Positions 1 through 5,509 of a stretch of 7,970 nt of DNA are shown piece by piece. The number at the start of each line of letters is the position of its first letter. The stretch's first letter is position 1. The stretch lies in NCBI GenBank assembly GCA_947306375.1, contig CAMZGJ010000051.1, positions 1 to 7,970 of the forward strand, in the 5' to 3' direction. The position numbers and the translations under genes were made by a program. The notes under the pieces are model-generated. The model made no database searches, was not told the DNA's origin, and saw only the letters and a list, made by a program, of their open reading frames with translations. The stretch is from an uncultured Spirochaetales bacterium (GTDB lineage: Bacteria > Spirochaetota > Spirochaetia > Sphaerochaetales > Sphaerochaetaceae).

Positions 1-10
1 TTCAGTCTTG

Positions 11-772
11 ATGGATTATCTTGAGTTCGGGCACGGGGATAAGAATCTTGTAATTATCCCCGGCCTGAGCGTTCAGAGCGTTATGGACTCTGCGGAGGCC
101 GTAAAGGAGGCCTTCAAGGGTTTTGAGCAGGACTTTACAGTTCGGCTTTTTGACCGCAGAAAAAATCTTCCGCCTGTTTACTCCATTGCCGCCATGGCTC
201 AGGATACTGTTTCCGTTATAAGGAAGCTTGGTCTTAAGGACCTTTATCTGTTCGGCGCCTCCCAGGGCGGCATGATTTGTATGGAGATTGCATCTGCATA
301 TCCTTCGCTTGTGCACAGCATGGTTCTGGGCTCCACAAGCTGCCGCATTACAAAAGAAAGATACAGGGTTATTGATTATTGGGTTTCCCTGGCAAAGAAG
401 GGAGACTCTGAGGCTTTGTATCTTTCCTTTGGGGAAAAGCTTTATCCGCAGGCGGTTTTCAATCAGAACCGGGATCTTTTTGTAAGCATGGCAAAGACGG
501 TAACGCAGGATGAGCTTTCTCGCTTTATTGTTCTTGCAGAGACAATCAGAGGTTTTGATATTGCCGACAGGCTGGAGCGTGTTGCCTGTCCCGTGCTTGT
601 GGTGGGGGATACGGATGACCGTGTGCTGGGCTCTTCTGCCTCTGCTGAGATTTTTGAGTGTTTCAAGGGCCGTCCGGATTGTGCTCTCCATATGTATGAG
701 GGCTACGGCCATGCCGTTTATGATCTGGCTCCGGACTTCAGGGAGCGCATGGCTGCCTGGTTTTTGAAATAA
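11..772 (+). CDS. alpha/beta hydrolase
   Basis: A 253-residue serine hydrolase of the alpha/beta-hydrolase fold, probably cytoplasmic because no signal peptide or membrane segment is visible. Seen in the sequence: an oxyanion-hole stretch VIIPGLS (residues 14-20), the nucleophile elbow GASQGG with Ser84, an acid candidate Asp202 in VVGDTDDRV, and the general base His234 in GYGHA, in the usual order and spacing. A short cap region (about 115-185) separates the nucleophile from the acid. The ATG at 11 is chosen because the family normally begins right at a strand of the type MxYxEFG. A TTG at 8 is in frame, and the frame is open to the window edge, so a slightly longer protein cannot be excluded. 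The upstream signals lie outside the window. The family includes esterases, lipases, C-C hydrolases and peptidases, and the substrate cannot be told from sequence. The next gene, Fic, has its own promoter, so no functional link is implied. Confidence 0.9.
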   Translation: MDYLEFGHGDKNLVIIPGLSVQSVMDSAEAVKEAFKGFEQDFTVRLFDRRKNLPPVYSIAAMAQDTVSVIRKLGLKDLYLFGASQGGMICMEIASAYPSLVHSMVLGSTSCRITKERYRVIDYWVSLAKKGDSEALYLSFGEKLYPQAVFNQNRDLFVSMAKTVTQDELSRFIVLAETIRGFDIADRLERVACPVLVVGDTDDRVLGSSASAEIFECFKGRPDCALHMYEGYGHAVYDLAPDFRERMAAWFLK

Positions 773-791
773 GGAGCATATTTGCGGTCTC

Positions 792-823
792 TTATTTCAA
801 TTTTAATTGATAAGTTGAAATAA
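792..823. promoter_or_regulatory. perfect inverted repeat at the Fic promoter (probable operator)
   Basis: The 9-base arm TTATTTCAA (792-800) is repeated in perfect inverted form as TTGAAATAA (815-823) around a 14-base spacer. Inside it a second, smaller symmetry CAATT-TT-AATTG (798-809) is present. The left arm sits just upstream of the -35 box and the right arm lies between -35 and -10, so a dimer bound here would block RNA polymerase. The binding protein is unknown. The winged helix at the end of the adjacent Fic protein is an obvious candidate, by inference only. Confidence 0.6.
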
Positions 824-835
824 TAGGTGTATTAT
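807..835 (+). promoter_or_regulatory. sigma70-type promoter of the Fic gene
   Basis: The -35 box is TTGATA (807-812, five of six consensus bases) and the -10 box is TATTAT (830-835, five of six), with an optimal 17-base spacer. Only six bases (CAGGCT) separate the -10 box from the ATG at 842, so transcription should begin at or next to the start codon and the mRNA should be leaderless. Confidence 0.65.
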
Positions 836-841
836 CAGGCT

Positions 842-1984
842 ATGACTTTTTCAGATTCAGCCGGATATTATAGGTCAAATCTGTCCGGGGACGCCGCATA
901 CAGGTCCTTTGTTCCCAATCCTCTTCCTCCGCACATTGAGTTTGACTGTGAACTTGTTAAGGCTCTTGTTGAGGCCAATTCAAGCCTTGTTTTGCTGAAT
1001 GCTTTATCTGAAAGAATTCCCAACATGAGTATCTTTCTATCCATGTATGTAAGAAAGGAAGCTCTTATGTCTTCTCAGATAGAGGGAACGCAGGCAACTC
1101 TTGAGGATGTTCTGGATCCCACGATAGAGAAAAACACCAACAGGGATGTTGAGGAAGTGGTCAATTATGTAAAAGCCACCGGATATGCAATTCAGAGACT
1201 TGAATCAATGCCTCTTTGCAACAGGATGCTCAGAGAGGCTCATGCTTTGCTGATGAGTGGCACAAGAGGGCAGGATAAGGATCCGGGGCATTTCCGTCAC
1301 TCTCAGAATTGGATAGGAGCATGGAATTGCGCAATCAGGAATGCAAAGTATATTCCGCCCAACCCCGAAGACATGGAAAAGGCAATGTCGGATCTGGAAA
1401 AGTACATTAACTCGGAAGACAGTATGGATGTACTGATTAAGGCTGCTCTGATTCATTATCAATTTGAGACAATTCACCCGTTTCTTGACGGAAACGGAAG
1501 AATAGGAAGACTGCTGATAACTCTGTATCTTATGGATAAGAAGATTCTTTCAAGTCCGGCCCTGTATGTATCCTATTACCTTAAGAAAAACAGGATTGAG
1601 TACTATGACAGGATGAATGAAGTTCGGGAGAAGGGCAATTTCTACCAGTGGATAATGTTTTTTCTGAAAGCAGTCAGCGAGTCTGCACTTGATGCCATTT
1701 CTTCAATTGATGAACTCAATTACCTTCACGAAAAGAGTTTAAGTCAGATTAATACAATGGGCAGGGCGGGGGAAAGCGCCAAAACCGTGTTTTTCTATAC
1801 TGAGAAAAACCCCATCATGGATATAGGCAAAACCGCCAAGGCTCTGGGTCTGTCTTTTAATACTGTTTCCGCCGCGGTTAATAAGTTGTGCGCAGCCGGT
1901 ATCCTTGACCGGTCCGGTAACGCGGCAAGAAACAGGATCTTTGTGTACCGGACATACCTGGACATTCTGAAGCGCGGAACCTGA
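842..1984 (+). CDS. Fic family protein (AMP-transferase) with C-terminal winged helix
   Basis: A 380-residue Fic-domain protein. Fic enzymes usually transfer AMP from ATP to a hydroxyl side chain of a target protein; some remove AMP or use other nucleotides. Seen: the inhibitory helix motif (S/T)xxxE(G/N) as S77-S-Q-I-E81-G82, placed N-terminally to the core (class II arrangement), where the Glu is known to obstruct ATP binding; the full catalytic motif HPFLDGNGRIGR (212-223) with His212 and Arg223; and a C-terminal winged-helix DNA-binding region (about 313-375) with a KTAKALGLSFNTVSAAVNKL helix-turn-helix. The N-terminal part (about 15-90) resembles the Fic_N domain. I prefer ATG 842 to the in-frame GTG at 827 because the -10 box lies between them. 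No antitoxin gene is adjacent, as expected for the class II self-inhibited type. The gene looks more AT-rich than its neighbours (for example 21 G/C in bases 1561-1620), which may mean recent transfer. Function as an AMP-transferase is well supported; the target is unknown. Confidence 0.93.
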   Translation: MTFSDSAGYYRSNLSGDAAYRSFVPNPLPPHIEFDCELVKALVEANSSLVLLNALSERIPNMSIFLSMYVRKEALMSSQIEGTQATLEDVLDPTIEKNTNRDVEEVVNYVKATGYAIQRLESMPLCNRMLREAHALLMSGTRGQDKDPGHFRHSQNWIGAWNCAIRNAKYIPPNPEDMEKAMSDLEKYINSEDSMDVLIKAALIHYQFETIHPFLDGNGRIGRLLITLYLMDKKILSSPALYVSYYLKKNRIEYYDRMNEVREKGNFYQWIMFFLKAVSESALDAISSIDELNYLHEKSLSQINTMGRAGESAKTVFFYTEKNPIMDIGKTAKALGLSFNTVSAAVNKLCAAGILDRSGNAARNRIFVYRTYLDILKRGT

Positions 1985-1999
1985 TTGTACGGTGCGGCC

Positions 2000-2830
2000 T
2001 CACAGCTCAATACTGGTCAGAGGCATCTGGGTTACCGTGGGAATGCCTTTTTTCTCGCAGTAGAGGCTCAGTCTGTGGAAGGCCACGTTTGTCTTTTCCA
2101 CAAATGAGGGCATGGATTTTACGGGCTTGTCCAGAGAGGTGAAGAAGTTGTCCCAGTGCAGGGGGATGATGAGCGAGGGGTTTACTTTTTCCACTGTTTC
2201 CTCAAAGAACTTCCGCTCGGTGAGGATATCGGCCTTTGCAAGGCCGGCTATGCCCAGGAACAGGCAGTCTGCCTTTATGCCGTCCAGCTGGCCTTCTATG
2301 TAGTTGAAGCTGGGGCGGATTACGTAGGTTTTGCCCTGGGCGCGGACTATGAAGTCATAGGAGCCGCCTTCTTTGTAGTTTCTGAGTCTGGCGGGCTGGG
2401 TCAGGGGTTGTGTTATTTCCTGCCCAAGGTCGTTGTTGAGCGCGGTGGGTTTTGAGTGGACGGATTTGATTACTTTTATGCTGTAGTCTCCCACGGCGTA
2501 GGTGCCGCCGGCTTCAAACCGGATGAGTCTGTCTTCAGGGACGTTGCCTCCGCGGCCTACGTTCATTGCCGAGAGGCTGCCGTAGATTGTTGCGTTTGTG
2601 CAGTTGGCCACATAGGGGGCGTCCATTACGTGGTCATGGTGGGTGTGGGAGACAAAGATTGCCTTCAGGCGGTCTATGCGGTGGGTTTTGATTAATCTGT
2701 CTGCAAGCTCTTTGTCCGTGGAGCCGCTTCCGGCAATGTACTTCAGGAGGCCGGGCCTGGTAAAGTGACAGTCAAAGAAGATCTGGTCATCAAAGAGCAG
2801 GGTTGTGGTTCCGAAGAATGTGATTTTCAT
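2000..2830 (-). CDS. MBL-fold metallo-hydrolase (UlaG-like)
   Basis: A 276-residue protein of the metallo-beta-lactamase fold, cytoplasmic by lack of a signal peptide. Seen: the N-terminal strand MKITFFGTTTLLF, the metal motif HxHxDH as H62-T-H64-H-D66-H67 in SHTHHDHVMDA, a third-motif His125 in SVHSKP, and a C-terminal His225 in IPLHWDNF. Together these would bind a two-metal centre. The usual motif with the bridging Asp (GDT) seems to be replaced by RPSFNY (172-177), followed by EGQLDGIKADCLFLGIAG, so the metal site may differ from classic members. The ATG lies one base after the stop codon of the histidine phosphatase, and a GAGG Shine-Dalgarno sequence (2838-2841) is buried in the end of that gene, so translation is probably coupled. 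Relatives include UlaG lactonase, RNA-processing enzymes and many uncharacterised hydrolases. The substrate is not predictable here. The gene runs convergently to the Fic gene with 15 bases between the stops and no visible terminator there. Confidence 0.88.
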   Translation of the reverse strand: MKITFFGTTTLLFDDQIFFDCHFTRPGLLKYIAGSGSTDKELADRLIKTHRIDRLKAIFVSHTHHDHVMDAPYVANCTNATIYGSLSAMNVGRGGNVPEDRLIRFEAGGTYAVGDYSIKVIKSVHSKPTALNNDLGQEITQPLTQPARLRNYKEGGSYDFIVRAQGKTYVIRPSFNYIEGQLDGIKADCLFLGIAGLAKADILTERKFFEETVEKVNPSLIIPLHWDNFFTSLDKPVKSMPSFVEKTNVAFHRLSLYCEKKGIPTVTQMPLTSIEL

Positions 2831-2831
2831 T

Positions 2832-3560
2832 TCAGTGCCTCTGTTCGGTTATGTAGTAGCATTCGCAGAATCTTGCTGCAAAGGAGGGCTCAAGGCCTGC
2901 CGTGCGCAGGTGTGGTACGGCGCCCATTTCCAGTACCCGGAAGAAGGCCTTTCCCTCTGCGCGTTCCTCCGTTGCAACCGTTGTGATTGAGGAGGGTGAG
3001 GGCGCAAGGCCGTGCAGCAGGACCATGGGAGAGATTCCCAGAAGATGGCCCAGCATTATGCACTGGACTCCCAGGTGGCAGAAGACAGCAACGGTTTCCG
3101 TGTTGGGGCGCACCGCTTTGTATATTGCCCCGGTTCTTTTGTAGCCAAGCTCCGAGAGAAGGTTATCCAGCTCTTTTGTGACCCACTGAGCCTCTGTCTT
3201 GACGTTGGTCCCCTTGAATGCGGGGGCGTTGAACCAGCGGTTCTTGTCATAGAACAGGGGTTCTTTTGTCCAGTCTGCGGGCAGCCAGTCCCAGCAGTAT
3301 TCACTTACGCCGGGGGTGTTGGGCTTTTCACACTTTCCGCGGAACTCCTGGAGCCAGGGAAGGTATTGCGCCTCCATTCCCTTTCTTTCAAGGGTGTAGT
3401 AAGCGGTTTTGCGCGCCCTGCCCAAGGTGGAACAAAAGACCCTGTCAATCTTCACGCCTTCAAGGTAGTCTGCAAGTGCCTTTGCCTGAAGCTCCCCCTC
3501 CGGGGTGAGCGAGTCTATTGTGTAGTCCGGGTCTGCGTGTCTGATGAAGAGAATCTGCAT
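2832..3560 (-). CDS. histidine phosphatase family protein
   Basis: A 242-residue member of the histidine phosphatase (phosphoglycerate-mutase-like) superfamily, which removes phosphate via a phosphohistidine intermediate. Seen: the catalytic signature FIRHADPDY with Arg7 and His8 (RHA instead of the commoner RHG), a second Arg48 in CSTLGRARKT, an acid candidate Glu72 in LQEFRG, and the second His162 in VFCHLG. This is the complete four-residue pocket. The start at 3560 is chosen because the protein begins directly with the MQILFIRH strand, as in the family. The open frame continues upstream to 3674, but those residues are unlike the family and cover the promoter. No Shine-Dalgarno sequence precedes the ATG. 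It is the first gene of a two-gene operon with the metallo-hydrolase. Possible substrates include sugar phosphates, cobalamin precursors and nucleotides; none can be chosen from the sequence. Confidence 0.87.
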   Translation of the reverse strand: MQILFIRHADPDYTIDSLTPEGELQAKALADYLEGVKIDRVFCSTLGRARKTAYYTLERKGMEAQYLPWLQEFRGKCEKPNTPGVSEYCWDWLPADWTKEPLFYDKNRWFNAPAFKGTNVKTEAQWVTKELDNLLSELGYKRTGAIYKAVRPNTETVAVFCHLGVQCIMLGHLLGISPMVLLHGLAPSPSSITTVATEERAEGKAFFRVLEMGAVPHLRTAGLEPSFAARFCECYYITEQRH

Positions 3561-3570
3561 ATTACTGATG

Positions 3571-3600
3571 ATTATATCACTGTTGTGCGCAGTTTGTCTT
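3571..3600 (-). promoter_or_regulatory. promoter of the phosphatase/metallo-hydrolase operon
   Basis: Read on the minus strand, a perfect -10 box TATAAT (3576-3571) is preceded by TGA, giving an extended -10 (TGN). A -35-like AAGACA (3600-3595, four of six) lies 18 bases upstream. Ten bases separate the -10 box from the ATG at 3560, so the leader would be only about three or four bases. Together with the missing Shine-Dalgarno sequence this indicates near-leaderless translation. Confidence 0.6.
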
Positions 3601-3618
3601 TTCCCTGCTTTTCCCTGC
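3599..3618. repeat. 10-bp exact tandem repeat upstream of the phosphatase promoter
   Basis: TTTTCCCTGC occurs twice with no gap (3599-3608 and 3609-3618). The copies sit just upstream of the minus-strand -35 element, and their 10-base period is about one helical turn, so a protein could bind both on the same DNA face. It may equally be a simple replication-slippage duplication. No function is known to me. Confidence 0.7.
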
Positions 3619-3657
3619 CGGCGGATATGATTATTATGTATAAGGATTTTAAAGTGC

Positions 3658-3682
3658 GCATTTACGGAGTGCATTTACGGAG
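3658..3682 (+). repeat. tandem duplication carrying two Shine-Dalgarno sequences
   Basis: GCATTTACGGAG is present twice (3658-3669 and 3671-3682), giving a 13-base period. Each copy ends in CGGAG. The second GGAG ends six bases before the ATG at 3689 and is the working ribosome binding site. The first would be 13 bases further away, too distant for that ATG, and has no start codon of its own. A -10-like TATAAG (3639-3644) lies upstream, without a clear -35 box. Confidence 0.75.
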
Positions 3683-3688
3683 CAAAAA

Positions 3689-4522
3689 ATGATTTATACC
3701 CAGGACAAGGTCAACCTTCACACTCATTCTTTCTACTGCATTCACGGCACGGGCAGGATTTCCGAGTATGTCTCGGAGGCAGAGAAGGCAGGTCTTCAGG
3801 TTCTGGGCTTTTCCGAGCATGTTCCCCTGCCGGACCGGGAGTACCGCAAGGGAGACCGTATGACTTATCCGGAGCTGCCGTTCTATGAAAAAGATGTACT
3901 TGAGGCACGCCGTACAAGCGGTATGCAGATTCTGCTTGGTATGGAGTGTGACTGGCTGCCGGATGAGGCTTCCTACTACAGGGATGAGCTTGCCGGAAGC
4001 CGCGGCTATGACTTTCTGATAGGAGCCGTTCATCACATGCCCAATCCCGCAACCGGAGTTGAGAAGTATCTGGGAAGAATTGCGGACCTTCCGGTTAAAA
4101 CCCTCTTGGATTATGTTGATATTTACAACGCCGGAATTGCTTCGGGTCTGTTCCTTTTCTGCGCCCATCCGGACCTTGTTTTTGCCGCATACAGAGACTG
4201 GGACAGCAATGCAGTTTCCGCTTCCAGGGATATTATCCGCTGTGCAAAGCAGTATGACATGCCTCTTGAGATTAACGGTTACGGTCTGGTGAAACCGCCG
4301 GTGGAGACTCCGCAGGGTCCGCGCCCCATGTATCCGGTCAGACGGTTCTGGGAGATGGCCCTTGAGGAAGGGGTGAGGGTGGTTGCCAATTCCGATGCCC
4401 ACAGGCCTGAGGATGTGGGACGCACTATGTTAGGCGCCATGTCTTTTGCCGCTTCCATGGGCATTAAGCTCTGTTCCTATGAGATTGATCTGAATTCAAA
4501 AACCCGTGTTAAAGTTCTTTAA
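3689..4522 (+). CDS. histidinol-phosphatase (PHP family, HisK/HisJ type)
   Basis: A 277-residue PHP-superfamily metal-dependent phosphoesterase, the type that converts L-histidinol phosphate to histidinol in histidine biosynthesis (EC 3.1.3.15). Seen in order: NLHTHSFYCIHGTG with His11, His13 and His19; FSEH with Glu43 and His44; GMECDW with Glu86; GAVHHM with His115 and His116; CAHPDL with His160; and ANSDAH with Asp236 and His238. These match the metal ligands of the trinuclear PHP site, and the length fits the HisK/HisJ group. The ATG at 3689 has a good GGAG Shine-Dalgarno sequence six bases upstream and begins two residues before the conserved strand region. No other histidine gene is in the window, so the biosynthetic role rests on family membership. 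PHP proteins of this group can act on other phosphate esters, and stand-alone copies are sometimes reassigned. It is divergent from the histidine phosphatase operon. Confidence 0.85.
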   Translation: MIYTQDKVNLHTHSFYCIHGTGRISEYVSEAEKAGLQVLGFSEHVPLPDREYRKGDRMTYPELPFYEKDVLEARRTSGMQILLGMECDWLPDEASYYRDELAGSRGYDFLIGAVHHMPNPATGVEKYLGRIADLPVKTLLDYVDIYNAGIASGLFLFCAHPDLVFAAYRDWDSNAVSASRDIIRCAKQYDMPLEINGYGLVKPPVETPQGPRPMYPVRRFWEMALEEGVRVVANSDAHRPEDVGRTMLGAMSFAASMGIKLCSYEIDLNSKTRVKVL

Positions 4523-4560
4523 ATATTAGGTTTTAGGTAATGAACTGCGGGCCTGCGTGC

Positions 4561-4590
4561 TTGTGGGACCGGAAAGATATGCTGTAAAAT
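4561..4590 (+). promoter_or_regulatory. candidate promoter of the epimerase/alcohol dehydrogenase operon
   Basis: The -10 box TAAAAT (4585-4590, five of six) is directly preceded by TG. A partial -35 TTGTGG (4561-4566, three of six) lies 18 bases upstream. Six bases separate the -10 box from ATG 4597, so transcription would start at the A of the ATG. This spacing is identical to that of the Fic promoter. The weak -35 suggests that an activator may be needed. Confidence 0.5.
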
Positions 4591-4596
4591 TGTTAT

Positions 4597-5490
4597 ATGA
4601 GCACAGAGAACAAACCTGATATCGGCTTCAGAGCCCATGATTTCGGAAAGTGCGCCTCCGCTGAGGAACTGGCGCTTAAGGCAAAGTCTTTTCTTGAGGG
4701 TTCCTGCATACAGTTTGCACCCGGCAAGGTGTTGGAAAATGCGCCCAAGGTTCTGGACCGCTCCTGGTGTGAACAGACCTTCAGGCCTTTTGCGGAAAAC
4801 AACATCCGAATTGTGGTTCTGGGTTGTTACATAAACCCGGTGCATCCGGATCCGGAGAAGCAGGAGGCGGAGCTCAGACGCTTTGAGAATGCCATTGAGA
4901 ATGCTCCGTATCTGGGTTACCCCATTGTGGGAACGGAGACCGGTTCTCTGGACCCCACAAACCACAGGGATGAACGCAACTGGTCGGACGCGGCTTTTCT
5001 CATGTTTATGCGCAATATTGAGCGCCTTCTTAAAAAAGCTGAATCCTACGGGGTCAGAATGGCCATTGAGGCTGTTGCGGACAAGAACACAATTGACAAT
5101 GCAGAGCGCATGTACAAGGTCTTGAGCACTTTCAAGAGTCCCAATCTCCGCTGCATTTTTGATGCCGTTAACATTATGCCGGTCAAGGGGCCGGGCAATT
5201 TTGAGAGCTTCTATGATGAAGCTGTTTCCATGCTTGCTCCGTATATTTCCATTATGCACGTCAAGGATTTTGTCTGGACGGACAACTGTAAGGAGTTCCC
5301 GTTTGAGCAGCCCCCCGTCAAGCGCGGGGAGGTGCCGGTGGGAGAGGGGCTCATGCCGTGGGAGATGATTTTCAGTCTGTACCGCAAGTACAAGGTTGAC
5401 CATGTGCCCATGCTGTTTGAGAACTTCAATCCGCAGACGCTGAGGCAGAGCATTGAGTTTGTGAAGAAAACGGCCGGAGCCGGGAAATAA
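4597..5490 (+). CDS. sugar phosphate isomerase/epimerase-like TIM-barrel protein
   Basis: A 297-residue protein of the xylose-isomerase-like TIM-barrel family (AP_endonuc_2 type), which binds a divalent metal and commonly interconverts ketoses, inosose or hydroxypyruvate-type substrates. Seen: Glu114 in IVGTETGS, the likely metal quartet Glu158 (MAIEAV), Asp189 (CIFDAVNIM), His221 (IMHVKDF) and Glu275 (MLFENF), and the GEG loop (249-251) typical of this family. The order and spacing fit a complete barrel. No Shine-Dalgarno sequence lies before ATG 4597 (a GGAAAG at 4571-4576 is too far), and a -10 box ends six bases upstream, so the mRNA is probably leaderless. The alcohol dehydrogenase follows after 19 bases with its own strong ribosome binding site, indicating an operon and suggesting a shared sugar or aldehyde pathway. 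The substrate is not predictable: members act as tagatose or allulose epimerases, inosose dehydratases or isomerases. Confidence 0.85.
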   Translation: MSTENKPDIGFRAHDFGKCASAEELALKAKSFLEGSCIQFAPGKVLENAPKVLDRSWCEQTFRPFAENNIRIVVLGCYINPVHPDPEKQEAELRRFENAIENAPYLGYPIVGTETGSLDPTNHRDERNWSDAAFLMFMRNIERLLKKAESYGVRMAIEAVADKNTIDNAERMYKVLSTFKSPNLRCIFDAVNIMPVKGPGNFESFYDEAVSMLAPYISIMHVKDFVWTDNCKEFPFEQPPVKRGEVPVGEGLMPWEMIFSLYRKYKVDHVPMLFENFNPQTLRQSIEFVKKTAGAGK

Positions 5491-5499
5491 GCGTTTAAC

Positions 5500-5505
5500 A
5501 GGAGG
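5500..5505 (+). promoter_or_regulatory. ribosome binding site of the alcohol dehydrogenase
   Basis: AGGAGG, a full Shine-Dalgarno match, ends four bases before ATG 5510, inside the 19-base gap after the epimerase. The spacing is a little short but the match is the strongest in the window. It contrasts with the absent site of the first gene of the same operon. Confidence 0.8.
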
Positions 5506-5509
5506 GTTT

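Noticed and set aside
2..712. Long open frame antisense to the alpha/beta hydrolase
   Set aside because: It lies entirely opposite a gene with a complete catalytic triad, and its translation is basic with no recognisable motif; it looks like a codon-bias shadow.
792..823. Inverted repeat as a terminator for the upstream hydrolase
   Set aside because: The arms are AT-rich, the loop is 14 bases and no T run follows; it overlaps a good promoter, so an operator is more likely.
827..841. GTG 827 as start codon of the Fic gene
   Set aside because: The -10 box (830-835) lies downstream of this GTG, so the promoter seen here could not produce a transcript containing it, and no Shine-Dalgarno sequence precedes it.
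1985..1999. A bidirectional terminator between the convergent Fic and metallo-hydrolase genes
   Set aside because: The 15-base gap contains no hairpin or T run; termination must occur inside a neighbouring gene or depend on Rho.
3561..3674. 38-residue N-terminal extension of the histidine phosphatase (start at 3674)
   Set aside because: The family starts directly at the strand before RHxx, and the extension would span the promoter and the tandem repeats.
3012..3692. 226-codon plus-strand frame opposite the histidine phosphatase, ending at the histidinol-phosphatase start
   Set aside because: No family motif in the product, and it runs through the divergent promoter region; a shadow of the phosphatase gene.
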